Shown: positions 7,265-14,679 of the stretch, in pieces | How positions within the stretch are numbered: position 1 is the first letter of the stretch | Layout: every line of letters begins with the position of its first letter | Origin: an uncultured Porphyromonadaceae bacterium | GTDB lineage: Bacteria > Bacteroidota > Bacteroidia > Bacteroidales > Muribaculaceae | Reading direction: 5' to 3' | NCBI GenBank assembly: GCA_900551515.1 | Contig: URWH01000023.1 | Span: forward strand, 1 to 14,679 | DNA length: 14,679 bases | The notes under the pieces: generated by a model | The model's input: the letters and a program-made list of their open reading frames with translations, nothing else | What the model was told of the DNA's origin: nothing | The model's database searches: none | Program-made: the position numbers and the translations under genes

Positions 7265-8155
7265 ATGTCCGAAAATCACAAAGCAGGATTCGTCAACATC
7301 GTCGGCAACCCCAACGTTGGCAAATCGACACTCATGAACGACCTCGTCGGCGAACGCATATCTATCATCACCTCCAAAGCCCAGACCACACGCCACCGCA
7401 TCATGGGCATCGTCAACACCGACCGGTATCAGATCGTATTCTCCGACACCCCCGGCGTGCTCAAGCCCAAATACAAACTCCAGGAAAGCATGCTCGACTT
7501 CTCCGAAGGTGCCCTCACCGACGCCGACATCCTCCTCTACGTCACCGACGTCATCGAGGACCCGGTGAAAAACGCCGACTTCCTGGCCAAAGTAGCTAAG
7601 GAGACCATCCCCGTGCTGTTGGTCATCAACAAGATCGACCTCGTCAAATCGCAGGCCGACCTCGAAGCCATCGTGGCACGATGGAAAGAGCTGCTGCCCA
7701 ACGCCGAAGTGTTCCCCACATCGGCCACCGAGCACTTCAACGTCACCAACCTCATGAACCGCATCATCGAGCTCCTGCCCGAAAACCCGCCCTACTTCGG
7801 CAAAGACGCCCTCACCGACAAGCCCGCACGCTTCTTCGTCACCGAGATCATCCGCGAGAAGATCCTCCTCAACTACGAAAAGGAAGTGCCCTACTCGACC
7901 GAAGTGATCGTGGAGAAATTCGACGAGAAAGAGGGCGCCATCCACATCATGGCCGTCATCTACGTGGAGCGCGACTCCCAGAAAGGCATCATCATAGGCC
8001 GCCAGGGCTCGCGCCTCAAAAAAGTGGGCACCGAAGCGCGTCACGACATCGAGACCTTCTTCGGCAAGAAAGTCTATCTCGAACTCTTCGTGAAAGTGGA
8101 GCCCAACTGGCGCAACCGCGAGAACAAACTCCGCGCATTCGGATATATCGAATAA
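7265..8155 (+). CDS. era: GTPase Era
   Basis: An essential GTPase that binds the 3' end of 16S rRNA and assists 30S subunit assembly. The 296-residue protein has G1 GNPNVGKST (14-22), a switch-region Thr-Thr at 41-42, G3 DTPG (61-64), G4 NKID (122-125) and G5 TSA (152-154). A C-terminal KH RNA-binding domain follows, with GIIIGRQG at 241-248. All motifs are intact and the length is normal. The start is 99 bases after fabH, beyond a terminator-like hairpin, so era may have its own promoter; TATAATTG at 7236-7243 is only a one-mismatch -7 candidate. der follows 47 bases later. Confidence 0.97.
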   Translation: MSENHKAGFVNIVGNPNVGKSTLMNDLVGERISIITSKAQTTRHRIMGIVNTDRYQIVFSDTPGVLKPKYKLQESMLDFSEGALTDADILLYVTDVIEDPVKNADFLAKVAKETIPVLLVINKIDLVKSQADLEAIVARWKELLPNAEVFPTSATEHFNVTNLMNRIIELLPENPPYFGKDALTDKPARFFVTEIIREKILLNYEKEVPYSTEVIVEKFDEKEGAIHIMAVIYVERDSQKGIIIGRQGSRLKKVGTEARHDIETFFGKKVYLELFVKVEPNWRNRENKLRAFGYIE

Positions 8156-8169
8156 AATCGCTATCTTTG
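8138..8169 (+). promoter_or_regulatory. Promoter for der
   Basis: TATCTTTG at 8162-8169 is an exact Bacteroidota -7 box, six bases after the era stop. TTCG at 8138-8141, 20 bases upstream and inside the end of era, is a weak -33 match. Transcription would start near 8176, about 27 bases before der, giving der expression independent of era. Confidence 0.6.
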
Positions 8170-8202
8170 TATCTCTAACCAAACATAGATTCAAGCATAG
8201 AA

Positions 8203-9522
8203 ATGGGACAAATGATCGCTATCGTCGGACGCCCTAACGTGGGCAAGTCGACCCTCTTCAACCGCCTGACCGAATCGCGCACCGCCATCGTCGACCCCAC
8301 GGCCGGCACCACACGCGACCGTCAGTACGGCAAAGTGCAGTGGGGCGGACGTGAATTCTCAATCGTCGACACCGGCGGTTGGGTTGTCAACTCCGACGAC
8401 ATTTTCGAAGGCGAAATCAACAAACAGGTGCAGCTCGCCATAGAGCAGGCCGACGAAATACTCTTTGTGGTCGACGCCATGAACGGCGTCACCGACCTCG
8501 ACGACCACATCGCCGAGATCCTGCGCAAATCGCGCAAGCCCGTAATCCTCGTGGCCAACAAAGTCGACTCCAACGACTGGCTCTACAACGTGCCCGAATT
8601 CTACTCCCTCGGGCTCGGCGACCCCTATCCCGTGTCGGCCATCAACGGCTACGGCACCGGCGACCTCCTCGACGAAGTGATCAAAAAGCTTCCCGAGCCC
8701 GACCCCGACGCCGAGGCGCAGCTCGACGACATACCCAAATTTGCCATCGTAGGCCGCCCCAACGCCGGCAAATCGTCGATCATCAACGCCTTCATCGGCC
8801 AGGACCGCCACATAGTCACCGACATCGCCGGCACCACACGCGACTCCATCTACACGCGCTACAACAAGTTTGGCTTCGACTTCTACCTCGTCGACACCGC
8901 AGGCATACGCAAGAAAAACAAGGTGCAGGAAGATATCGAATACTATTCCGTCATCCGCTCCATACGCGCCATCGAAGCCTCCGACGTCTGCATCCTCATG
9001 ATCGACGCCACACGCGGCATCGAGGCCCAGGACGTAAGCATCTTCTCGCTCATCCAGCGCAACAAGAAAGGCCTCGTGGTGTGCGTCAACAAATGGGACC
9101 TCGTCAAGGACAAATCCGAAGCCGCCATCCGCCACTTCGAAAACGCCATCCGCGAACGCTTCGCCCCCTTCACCGACTTCCCCATCATCTTCGGCTCGGC
9201 GCTCACAAAGCAGCGCATCTTCAAAGTGCTCGAAACGGCCGTCGGCGTCTACGACAACCGCCGCCGCACCGTGCCCACCTCGCAGCTCAACACCGTGATG
9301 CGCGAGGCCATCGACGCCTATCCCCCGCCAGCCAACAAGGGCAAATACATCAAGATCAAGTATATCACCATGCTCAAAGGAGCGCAGGTGCCCACCTTCA
9401 TCTTCTTCTGCAACCTCCCTCAGTGGGTCAAAGAGCCTTACCGCCGCTATCTCGAAAACAAGATCCGCGAAAACTGGAACTTCAGCGGCACCCCCATCAA
9501 CGTCTACATGCGCGAAAAATAG
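8203..9522 (+). CDS. der: Ribosome biogenesis GTPase Der (EngA)
   Basis: A double GTPase needed for 50S subunit maturation. Domain 1 has G1 GRPNVGKST (9-17), DTGG (56-59) and NKVD (119-122). Domain 2 has G1 GRPNAGKSS (184-192), DTAG (231-234) and NKWD (296-299). The C-terminal KH-like domain runs from about 355 to 439. The length of 439 and the tandem layout are standard. The first Met is chosen because [12 protein letters not shown] aligns with the usual MGN-type Der start; the Met at position 4 is the alternative. It is preceded by a promoter at the end of era and followed after 12 bases by a SemiSWEET gene, which probably shares its transcript. Confidence 0.97.
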   Translation: MGQMIAIVGRPNVGKSTLFNRLTESRTAIVDPTAGTTRDRQYGKVQWGGREFSIVDTGGWVVNSDDIFEGEINKQVQLAIEQADEILFVVDAMNGVTDLDDHIAEILRKSRKPVILVANKVDSNDWLYNVPEFYSLGLGDPYPVSAINGYGTGDLLDEVIKKLPEPDPDAEAQLDDIPKFAIVGRPNAGKSSIINAFIGQDRHIVTDIAGTTRDSIYTRYNKFGFDFYLVDTAGIRKKNKVQEDIEYYSVIRSIRAIEASDVCILMIDATRGIEAQDVSIFSLIQRNKKGLVVCVNKWDLVKDKSEAAIRHFENAIRERFAPFTDFPIIFGSALTKQRIFKVLETAVGVYDNRRRTVPTSQLNTVMREAIDAYPPPANKGKYIKIKYITMLKGAQVPTFIFFCNLPQWVKEPYRRYLENKIRENWNFSGTPINVYMREK

Positions 9523-9534
9523 CACCACACCACT

Positions 9535-9816
9535 ATGACAAACGAACTGATCATCAACATCGTAGGCTATGCCGCCGCCGTCTGCATGGTGTTTGGCTAC
9601 CTCCCGCAGGCCATCCACACCATACGCACGCGCGACACCGACGCCATCGCTCTCCCCACATTCCTCATGCTCGGAGCCGGCAGCCTCTTTTTCGTCGTGC
9701 AGGGTTTCATGCTCAGCAACTGGCCGCTGGTGATCACCAACGTCATCACCACGGTGTGCTCCGTGATCGTTTTCGTCATCAAGATCCACAACGACCGCCG
9801 CAAACGCCGCCCCTGA
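9535..9816 (+). CDS. SemiSWEET-type small transporter (PQ-loop/MtN3 family)
   Basis: A 93-residue membrane protein with three hydrophobic helices (about residues 5-25, 38-58 and 65-85), the size and layout of bacterial SemiSWEETs. These pair as dimers to make a sugar-transport pore. The PQ signature is in GYLPQAIHTIRTRDTDAI (Pro24-Gln25), followed by the polar loop and the LPTF helix start typical of the family. The C-terminus is a short basic tail (RRKRRP). It starts 12 bases after der, so it is probably co-expressed with it. The substrate is unknown; family members carry mono- or disaccharides, and a metabolic link to der is not implied. Confidence 0.85.
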   Translation: MTNELIINIVGYAAAVCMVFGYLPQAIHTIRTRDTDAIALPTFLMLGAGSLFFVVQGFMLSNWPLVITNVITTVCSVIVFVIKIHNDRRKRRP

Positions 9817-9861
9817 CCGCCAAGAATCAGCATAAGAGCCGGTTCTAAACGACAACACAAA

Positions 9862-9898
9862 AGCGGCGCCCCGGATCATGCATCACCGGAGCGCCGCT
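9862..9898. terminator. Bidirectional terminator between convergent genes
   Basis: AGCGGCGC (9862-9869) pairs with GCGCCGCT (9891-9898). After one C-A mismatch, CCGG (9871-9874) pairs with CCGG (9886-9889) around an 11-base loop. T-rich bases follow on the plus strand (CTGTTTATCTT), and the left flank gives TTTGTGTTGT on the minus strand. It lies between the plus-strand SemiSWEET gene and the minus-strand HMA gene and can serve both. Confidence 0.8.
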
Positions 9899-9922
9899 CT
9901 GTTTATCTTCTGGCCGGGGGAA

Positions 9923-10333
9923 TCAATGACCGTGATTGCCGTCGCAATGACCGCAATGCTCCTCGCCATGCTTCTCTTCGACTTCACACTGCGGCTTGTC
10001 GTTGGTGCAGCCGTGAGACTTTACCTCACATTCCGTGCCCGTGTAGCCGATAGTGCCCAGAGCTGCGGCAATCTTGGCCTTGTCGGTCTGTGCAGGATCA
10101 AAGGTGACGGTAACAGTCTGGCTCTTAAGGCATGTAGCAACAGCCGTAATGCCATTCACCTGAAGCAGACCGTTTTTAACACGATTCTCACAGTTCTTAC
10201 AATTCATCTTCGGAGTCACCGTAAAAGCAACTTTTTCCGTCGTGACAGGCTCGTTAGCCGAAACCTGCATGGCTGCGCCGATAACCATCAGCAACAGCGC
10301 CATCATTCTGATCGCTTTTTTCATAATTCCCAT
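9923..10333 (-). CDS. Secreted heavy-metal-associated (HMA) domain protein with Cys/His-rich tail
   Basis: A predicted 136-residue periplasmic or lipid-free exported protein. It has a signal peptide with a basic MGIMKKAIR start, a hydrophobic core and a likely cut after QVSA (about residue 26). An HMA fold follows at about 35-100, with the metal-binding MNCKNC at 43-48 (Cys45 and Cys48) and the GITAV-type beta strand that follows in the family. The tail from residue 101 holds five Cys and six His (for example HCGHCDGNHGH), suggesting extra metal binding. Soft metals such as copper, mercury or zinc are plausible; none is proven. It stands alone with its own promoter and shares a divergent control region with the sialidase gene. 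The start chosen follows an A-rich AAACAACA leader; MKK at 10324 is equally possible, while a further-upstream TTG falls inside the -7 box and is unlikely. Confidence 0.85.
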   Translation of the reverse strand: MGIMKKAIRMMALLLMVIGAAMQVSANEPVTTEKVAFTVTPKMNCKNCENRVKNGLLQVNGITAVATCLKSQTVTVTFDPAQTDKAKIAAALGTIGYTGTECEVKSHGCTNDKPQCEVEEKHGEEHCGHCDGNHGH

Positions 10334-10351
10334 TGTTGTTTTGTTTTGCTG

Positions 10352-10382
10352 CAAAATTAGGCATTTTTCTCAAAAATAGAAA
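10352..10382 (-). promoter_or_regulatory. Promoter of the HMA-domain gene
   Basis: On the minus strand, TAATTTTG (plus-strand 10352-10359) is an exact match to TAnnTTTG. TTTC (plus-strand 10379-10382) lies 19 bases upstream as an imperfect -33 element. Transcription would start near 10345, just before the ATG candidates at 10333 and 10324. Confidence 0.6.
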
Positions 10383-10397
10383 TTTTCGTTATCTTTG
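10364..10397 (+). promoter_or_regulatory. Promoter of the sialidase gene
   Basis: TATCTTTG at 10390-10397 is an exact Bacteroidota -7 box, 38 bases before the start codon. The -33 region is only a T-run (10364-10368), about 21 bases upstream. It overlaps the divergent HMA promoter, so the two may compete. Confidence 0.6.
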
Positions 10398-10435
10398 CAT
10401 ATCTCTACACCAATAATCAACCCACACACCAAACC

Positions 10436-11550
10436 ATGAAACAACTGCGCTTCTTTGCCATCGCAATCGCCTTTTTAGCCGCCACGGCAGCCGCCGTAGC
10501 CCAGAACGCGGGCTACCCCGTCAAAACTACCGACACCTACCGTTCGCTCGTATTCAACAAAGGCGACTACGGCTCGCAATTCTACCGCATCCCCGCCATA
10601 GTCACGCTCCCCGACGGCACGCTCGTTGCCGTGGCCGACAAACGCATCAACTCGCTCAACGACCTGCCCGGCGACATCGACGTGGTGTGCCGCCGCTCCA
10701 CCGACGGCGGCCGCACATGGAGCGACTATATCACCGTCGCAGCCCACGACTCCATAGGCGGCTACGGCGATCCGGCCCTTGTGCGCGACCGCCGCACCGG
10801 CGACCTGCTGGTCATCTCGCTCAACGGCTGCGGCCTCTGGAGCGACCATCCCGGCCGCATCAGCGTGTCGCGCTCCCGCGACGGCGGCCTCACATGGCAG
10901 GCACCGGCGTCCAGCCCATAAAATGCGAAGCCGCCTTCGCTTCGTCGGGCCGCGCCCTGCAGCTTAAAAACGGCCGCATCATGTTTGTGCTCGTCACCCG
11001 CCGGAAAGGCGTCGAAGGGTTCCCCTGCTACGCCATCTACAGCGACGACGGCGGCCACACATGGAAAGCCTCCAAGACACCCGCCACGCTCAACGGCGAC
11101 GAATCGAAAGTGGCGCAGCTCCCCGACGGCCGCGTGATGATGAGCATACGCAACCGCTTCAGCGGCAACCGCAAATTCTCTGTTTCCGACGACAACGGCA
11201 CCACCTGGACCGAACTGCCCGACGACTATGCCGCCCTCCACGACGTGGCATGCAACGGCGACTTCCTCTCCATCCGCCACAACGGCCGCGACTATCTCCT
11301 GCAGTCGCTGCCCGCCGGCCCGTGGCGCGACAACATCACCATCTACGCCAGCGCCGACGGCGGACACACATGGCCCTACAGCCGCCTCGTCACCGCAGGC
11401 CCCGGCGCCTACTCGGCCATGACGCAGCTTGCCGACGGCTCCATAGGCATCCTCACCGAGGAGGGCGTCCACGACGTCAACGACCGTCACCACCAGGGCT
11501 ATCGCATCTGGTTCACACGCATCCCCCTCGAATCGATATTCGGGGAATGA
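10436..11550 (+). pseudogene. Secreted exo-alpha-sialidase (GH33), interrupted by a frameshift
   Basis: The 5' part encodes a signal peptide (MKQLRFFAIAIAFLAATAAA, cut near AVAQ). The RIP motif at 51-53 (FYRIPAIV) carries an active-site Arg, and Asp-boxes STDGGRTW (88-95) and SRDGGLTW (147-154) follow. This frame stops at 10919-10921. The frame one base earlier continues with AAFASSGRALQL and three more Asp-boxes (bases 11041-11064, 11185-11208, 11350-11373). It also has the Glu of GDESK (11101-11103) and the probable nucleophile Tyr of GPGAYSAM (11410-11412), and it ends at 11550. One added base between about 10905 and 10921 gives about 371 residues. The junction looks a little shorter than in other gut sialidases, so a few residues may be lost too. 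The intact protein would release terminal sialic acid from host glycans. With every catalytic residue kept, a very recent mutation or a sequence error is likely. Confidence 0.85.
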
Positions 11551-11554
11551 TTGC

Positions 11555-12055
11555 TCAACGCAGGCGCTGATATTCAAGAAAACGGTATGGAGCGCCGGAG
11601 CGCGGATCCACGCTGTAGGGCGAGCTCGCCACGAGCTGCCATTGCGTCGGGTCGAATGGCGGGAAGAATGTGTCGGCATCCGGCACGTCGGCATCCACTT
11701 CGGTGATATACAAGCGGGTGGCCATAGGCATAGCCTGACGGTAGATCTCGCCGCCGCCTATCATCATCACCTCATCGGCGCCCGAGCGGCGCGCTGTTTC
11801 GACAGCGGCCTCGATCGACGGCACAGCCGTCACGCCCTCGGCATGCCAGTGGGGTGAGCGCGTCACCACGATGTTCAGCCTTCCCGGCAGCGCCCCTTTG
11901 GGCAGCGCCTCGAAGGTGCGCCGCCCCATCACTATCGGCTTGCCGAGCGTAAGCTCCTTGAAGCGGCGGAAATCCTCGCGGATATGAAACGGCTGGTCAC
12001 CGCCCGCGCCTATGGCGCCATCATGCGCCACTATGGCTATCATGCTGATTCTCAT
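11555..12055 (-). CDS. folA: Dihydrofolate reductase
   Basis: Reduces dihydrofolate to tetrahydrofolate with NADPH in the cytosol, recycling the dihydrofolate made by the ThyA reaction. The 166-residue protein starts [16 protein letters not shown], has the acidic active-site Asp28 in IREDFRRFK, VMGRRTFEALP (the NADPH-binding GRRT block) and MMIGGGEIYRQAMP near the middle. The substrate pocket differs from the common LPW form: here it reads DQPFHIRED, with Phe23 in place of the usual Trp. The start is the ATG at 12055-12053, which overlaps the thyA stop as TGATG; a GTG one codon earlier is the alternative. This overlap implies translational coupling. The gene converges on the sialidase gene with only 4 bases between their stops. 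Confidence 0.95.
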   Translation of the reverse strand: MRISMIAIVAHDGAIGAGGDQPFHIREDFRRFKELTLGKPIVMGRRTFEALPKGALPGRLNIVVTRSPHWHAEGVTAVPSIEAAVETARRSGADEVMMIGGGEIYRQAMPMATRLYITEVDADVPDADTFFPPFDPTQWQLVASSPYSVDPRSGAPYRFLEYQRLR

Positions 12056-12849
12056 CACACCGACACCTTTCCTGCTATATGCGGATGCGGATCGTAATCC
12101 TCGAGCCGGAAGTCGTCGTAGGTAAACGAGAATATGTCCTTCACATCGGGATTGATCACCATCCGCGGCAGCTTGCGCGGCTCACGTGTGAGCTGCAGAG
12201 CCACCTGTTCGAAATGATTCTTATAGATATGGGCATCGCCGAGCGTGTGCACGAATTCGCCGGCTTTCAGTCCGGTCACCTGCGCCATCATCTGGAGCAG
12301 CAGCGCATAGCTCGCGATGTTGAACGGCACGCCGAGGAAGGTGTCGGCAGACCGCTGGTAGAGCTGGAGCGAGAGACGTCCGTCGGCGACATAAAACTGG
12401 AAGAGGCAGTGGCACGGCGGCAGCGCCATGTCCTCGACCTCAGCCGGATTCCACGCCGTGACGAGCATTCGACGGGAGTTGGGATTGCGCTTGATCATCT
12501 CCTCCACCTGCGCTATCTGGTCTATCGTGCCCCCACGGTAGTCGGGCCACGACCGCCACTGGTGGCCATAGACCGGACCGAGGTCGCCGTTCTCGTCGGC
12601 CCACTCGTTCCAGATGCGCACGCCGTGGTCCTGGAGCCAGCGCACGTTGGTGTCGCCACGCAGAAACCACAGCAGCTCGTAGATGATGGACTTCAGGTGG
12701 AGTTTCTTGGTCGTGAGCAGAGGGAAGCCGTCCTGGAGGTCGTAGCGCATCTGGTGGCCGAAGACGCTCAGCGTGCCCGTGCCCGTGCGGTCGCCCTTCT
12801 GGTGGCCCTCGGTGAGGATTCTGTTTAATAAGGATAAGTAGGGTTGCAT
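12055..12849 (-). CDS. thyA: Thymidylate synthase
   Basis: Makes dTMP from dUMP using methylene-tetrahydrofolate and releases dihydrofolate for FolA. At 264 residues it matches the classical ThyA length exactly. It has DRTGTGTLS (20-28) with the phosphate-binding Arg21, the catalytic Cys146 in [10 protein letters not shown], Asn177 in the GVPFNIASY stretch (173-181), and DYDPHPHI near the C-terminus. The ATG at 12849 is chosen because [12 protein letters not shown] aligns with known starts. A possible upstream extension of 47 residues is Pro/Ser/Lys-rich, overlaps the end of the methyltransferase gene and is not family-like. It lies 22 bases after the methyltransferase gene and overlaps folA by one base. 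Confidence 0.98.
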   Translation of the reverse strand: MQPYLSLLNRILTEGHQKGDRTGTGTLSVFGHQMRYDLQDGFPLLTTKKLHLKSIIYELLWFLRGDTNVRWLQDHGVRIWNEWADENGDLGPVYGHQWRSWPDYRGGTIDQIAQVEEMIKRNPNSRRMLVTAWNPAEVEDMALPPCHCLFQFYVADGRLSLQLYQRSADTFLGVPFNIASYALLLQMMAQVTGLKAGEFVHTLGDAHIYKNHFEQVALQLTREPRKLPRMVINPDVKDIFSFTYDDFRLEDYDPHPHIAGKVSV

Positions 12850-12871
12850 ATAGCTTGTTTGTTTCTTCTTC

Positions 12872-14149
12872 TTATGGATGGACGATGGGGGTGAGGCCGA
12901 CGACGGGCCGCTCTTCGGGCCGGTGGGTGCTACGGATGCGCCACTCCTGGGGGTAGAGGTTGTTGGCCCTGGTCCCGAGGTTCTTGGCAAAGCCGAGGGC
13001 GAACCCCTCGTGGCAGACCGTGACGAGGCCCTTCGGAGCCGCCGCAGGCAGCGTGATGGACTCGCGGCGCAGGTAGGCTATGGCCTCGTCGTAGCCCACG
13101 TCCACGCGGGGATAGGGATTGGCCTCGTCGAGGATCGTCAGCGCCTGGGAAACGTCGGGCAGGGTCTTCTTGCCCTTCACCTGGGGCGGCTTGACGCCGT
13201 CGCTCAGGACGCGCAGCAAGGGCGTCGTACGTCCTTTGCCGCGGTCGCGTGAGGGCAGGTCGGCCGCAGTCTCGGGCTTGCGCAGCAGCGCCACGGCCAG
13301 TCCCTCGCCACGGGTCGTGCCGGGGATGAAACGGCAGATCGGGTGGGGTCCCGTCAACGGGCCTGTCACCCGCCACGCCTCCTCCACGGGGATGGCGACC
13401 GGCTCGGCCCCCAGTTCCTCTACGGCAAAGGCGATGTTGTCCTCGTTCTCATGGGCGTTGAAGGTGCAGGTGGAGTAGATCAGCAGTCCGCCGGGCAGCA
13501 GGCAGGGCCAGATGTCGGCAAGGATGGACCGCTGCAGCGCGGCACACTTCTCCACGTTGGCCGGGCTCCACTCGCCGATGCTCTCGGGGTCCTTGCGAAA
13601 CATGCCCTCGCCGGAGCAAGGCATGTCGGCGAGGATGAGGCCGAAGCGGAGACCGGCGCGCTGGTAGTCGATGGCGTAGTTGTTGGTCACGACGACTTCG
13701 GGGTGGCCAAACTTCACGACGTTCTCGGCCAGGATCTGCGCCCGCTTCGGATGGGGCTCGTTGCTGTAGAGACGGCTCCCCTCGGGCAGGGCGGCACGCA
13801 GACACGTCGTCTTGCCGCCCGGGGCCGCACAGAGGTCGAGGGCCGTGACGGGCGCGTGGACAAACTGGCGGACGACGTGGTCGATGAACATCGACGAGGC
13901 CTCCTGCACATAGTAGGCTCCGGCGTGGAGCAGGGGGTCGAAGGTGAAGGCTGGGCGGCTGTCGAGATAGTAGCCGCCACGACACCAGGCCACGCGGTCT
14001 GCCCCGGTCTCGGGTGTGGCCTCGGCCTTGAAGGGATTGACCCGTATGGACACGGGAGCGGGCTCGTCGAGCGCGCCAAGGAAGCGGGCAAATCGCTCCT
14101 CGCCCATCAGGGCGCGCGTGTAGGTGGTAAACTCCTCGGGAAGTGTCAT
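12872..14149 (-). CDS. rRNA cytosine-C5 methyltransferase (RsmF/NOL1-NOP2-Sun family)
   Basis: An S-adenosylmethionine-dependent RNA m5C methyltransferase of 425 residues. Motif [11 protein letters not shown] (105-114) binds the cofactor. Motif [16 protein letters not shown] (175-188) holds Cys178, and motif VI IYSTCTF (224-230) holds the second catalytic Cys228. An N-terminal domain with SIRVNP (34-39) matches the family's substrate-side region. The C-terminal part after about residue 310 is an extra domain of the RsmF/YebU type, ending in [19 protein letters not shown]. The exact target base is not readable, although 16S rRNA is likely. It starts 6 bases after the OmpA-domain gene stop and is followed by thyA after 22 bases, so it is part of the minus-strand operon. 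Confidence 0.92.
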   Translation of the reverse strand: MTLPEEFTTYTRALMGEERFARFLGALDEPAPVSIRVNPFKAEATPETGADRVAWCRGGYYLDSRPAFTFDPLLHAGAYYVQEASSMFIDHVVRQFVHAPVTALDLCAAPGGKTTCLRAALPEGSRLYSNEPHPKRAQILAENVVKFGHPEVVVTNNYAIDYQRAGLRFGLILADMPCSGEGMFRKDPESIGEWSPANVEKCAALQRSILADIWPCLLPGGLLIYSTCTFNAHENEDNIAFAVEELGAEPVAIPVEEAWRVTGPLTGPHPICRFIPGTTRGEGLAVALLRKPETAADLPSRDRGKGRTTPLLRVLSDGVKPPQVKGKKTLPDVSQALTILDEANPYPRVDVGYDEAIAYLRRESITLPAAAPKGLVTVCHEGFALGFAKNLGTRANNLYPQEWRIRSTHRPEERPVVGLTPIVHP

Positions 14150-14155
14150 GCGTCG

Positions 14156-14679
14156 TTATTCTATGAGTATGAGGTCGTCGTCACCCGTCTCGTCGCGCTT
14201 CGGCGTCGGCATGGTCTTGAGGTTGCCCTTTTCGTCAAACATGCCGTAGGTGGTGCGCAGGACGATAAACTCGGTGCGGCGGTTGATCTGGTTGCAGATC
14301 TCCTGCTTGTCCTTGTCGAGTTTCTTGATAAACTCCTCGGTGAGCACGTCGCCCTCCTTGAGCCACGGGTAGCGCTCCAGCATCTTCTTGCGGACGGTCT
14401 TCGGCTTCTCCTTGCCATAGCCCACGGGGGTGAGGCGGTCGCGGGCGATGCCATGCTCGGTCAGATACGCCACTACCGACTCGGCGCGGCGCTGCGACAA
14501 GCGCTTGTTGTACTCGGCGCGACCCTTGTAGTCGGTGTGAGCGGAGAGCTCGATGGTGACGTTGGGATTCTCGTTGAGCAACTTCACGAGGTCATCGAGC
14601 GCCGTCTTCGACTCGGGGCGCAGCGTGGCCTTGTCGAAGTCGTAGAAGATATTCTCCACCATGTTGGGCTTGTCGATGG
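14156..14679 (-). CDS. OmpA-family C-terminal domain protein (5' end beyond window)
   Basis: Only the C-terminal part is inside the window; the reading frame is open to the right edge (IDKPNMVENIFYDFDKATL). The OmpA peptidoglycan-binding domain is clear. It shows IFYDFDKATLRPES, then ELSAHTDYKG, and the helix signature YNKRLSQRRAESVVAYL with the Asn and Arg that hold peptidoglycan. Next comes GYGKEKP, then an insertion of about 35 charged residues (KKMLERYPWLKEG and so on), before INRRTEFIV, the normal domain end. This long insertion resembles OmpA-like domains of Bacteroidota proteins with WD40/PD40 and TPR parts, such as the type IX secretion protein PorE, but the missing N-terminus is needed to decide. 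It anchors the outer membrane or an envelope machine to the cell wall. It heads the operon as seen here. Confidence 0.9.
   Translation of the reverse strand, partial: IDKPNMVENIFYDFDKATLRPESKTALDDLVKLLNENPNVTIELSAHTDYKGRAEYNKRLSQRRAESVVAYLTEHGIARDRLTPVGYGKEKPKTVRKKMLERYPWLKEGDVLTEEFIKKLDKDKQEICNQINRRTEFIVLRTTYGMFDEKGNLKTMPTPKRDETGDDDLILIE

Noticed and set aside
7253..8194. Minus-strand open frame of about 313 codons opposite era
   Set aside because: It mirrors era almost end to end, with Asp/Glu/Phe/Val-biased composition and no recognisable motif.
8359..9879. Long minus-strand open frame of about 506 codons opposite der
   Set aside because: It lies antisense to a firmly identified der and is rich in Val, Asp, Gly and Glu, as expected from the complement of the gene's codon pattern. 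It shows no domain motif.
10334..10354. Upstream TTG start for the HMA protein
   Set aside because: The TTG lies inside the -7 box of its own promoter, upstream of the expected transcription start. ATG at 10333 or 10324 fits better.
12850..12990. N-terminal extension of thyA by 47 codons
   Set aside because: The extension is Pro/Ser/Lys-rich, overlaps the methyltransferase gene, and the internal ATG gives the exact classical 264-residue ThyA.
1..14679. CRISPR arrays, tRNA or rRNA genes, insertion sequences, phage genes
   Set aside because: No regular direct repeats, no clover-leaf candidates in the gaps, and no transposase, integrase or phage motifs were seen on reading both strands.

Overview
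The window looks like a chromosomal segment of a Bacteroidota bacterium, probably order Bacteroidales and possibly a gut Muribaculaceae-type lineage. Three things point there. Promoters fit the Bacteroidota -7 box TAnnTTTG (best cases before rpmF, der, the sialidase gene and the HMA-domain gene). Starts have A-rich leaders rather than clear Shine-Dalgarno sequences. The order rpmF-fabH-era-der and the secreted sialidase, OmpA-type and porin-type proteins are also typical. The genus is an inference.

Left part (about 1-5553, plus strand): a pyruvoyl-dependent decarboxylase of the phosphatidylserine decarboxylase (PSD) superfamily with a long N-terminal domain, then a GadC-like APC amino-acid antiporter, an MFS transporter, and an outer-membrane beta-barrel gene broken by a one-base frameshift. 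A soluble PSD-like enzyme beside a GadC-like antiporter suggests a PLP-independent amino-acid decarboxylation and amine-exchange module. This is the most interesting part of the window. A 14-bp hairpin separates the decarboxylase gene from the transporters.

Middle part (about 5680-9816, plus strand): a housekeeping block with rpmF (ribosomal protein L32), fabH (KAS III), era and der (ribosome-assembly GTPases) and a SemiSWEET-type small transporter. There is a strong promoter before rpmF, a terminator-like hairpin between fabH and era, and a second promoter before der. A bidirectional terminator at about 9862-9898 closes the block.

Right part: a minus-strand gene for a secreted heavy-metal-associated (HMA) protein with a Cys/His-rich tail, and a divergent plus-strand gene for a secreted GH33 sialidase, again frameshifted. 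Converging on the sialidase is a tight minus-strand operon: an OmpA-domain protein (running off the right edge), an RsmF/NOL1-type rRNA m5C methyltransferase, thyA and folA. thyA and folA overlap as TGATG and together make and recycle folate for dTMP synthesis.

Both broken genes keep family motifs on either side of a single shift of the same direction (one base missing), so assembly or base-calling error is a real alternative to true pseudogenes. No tRNA, rRNA, CRISPR array, insertion sequence or phage gene was seen.
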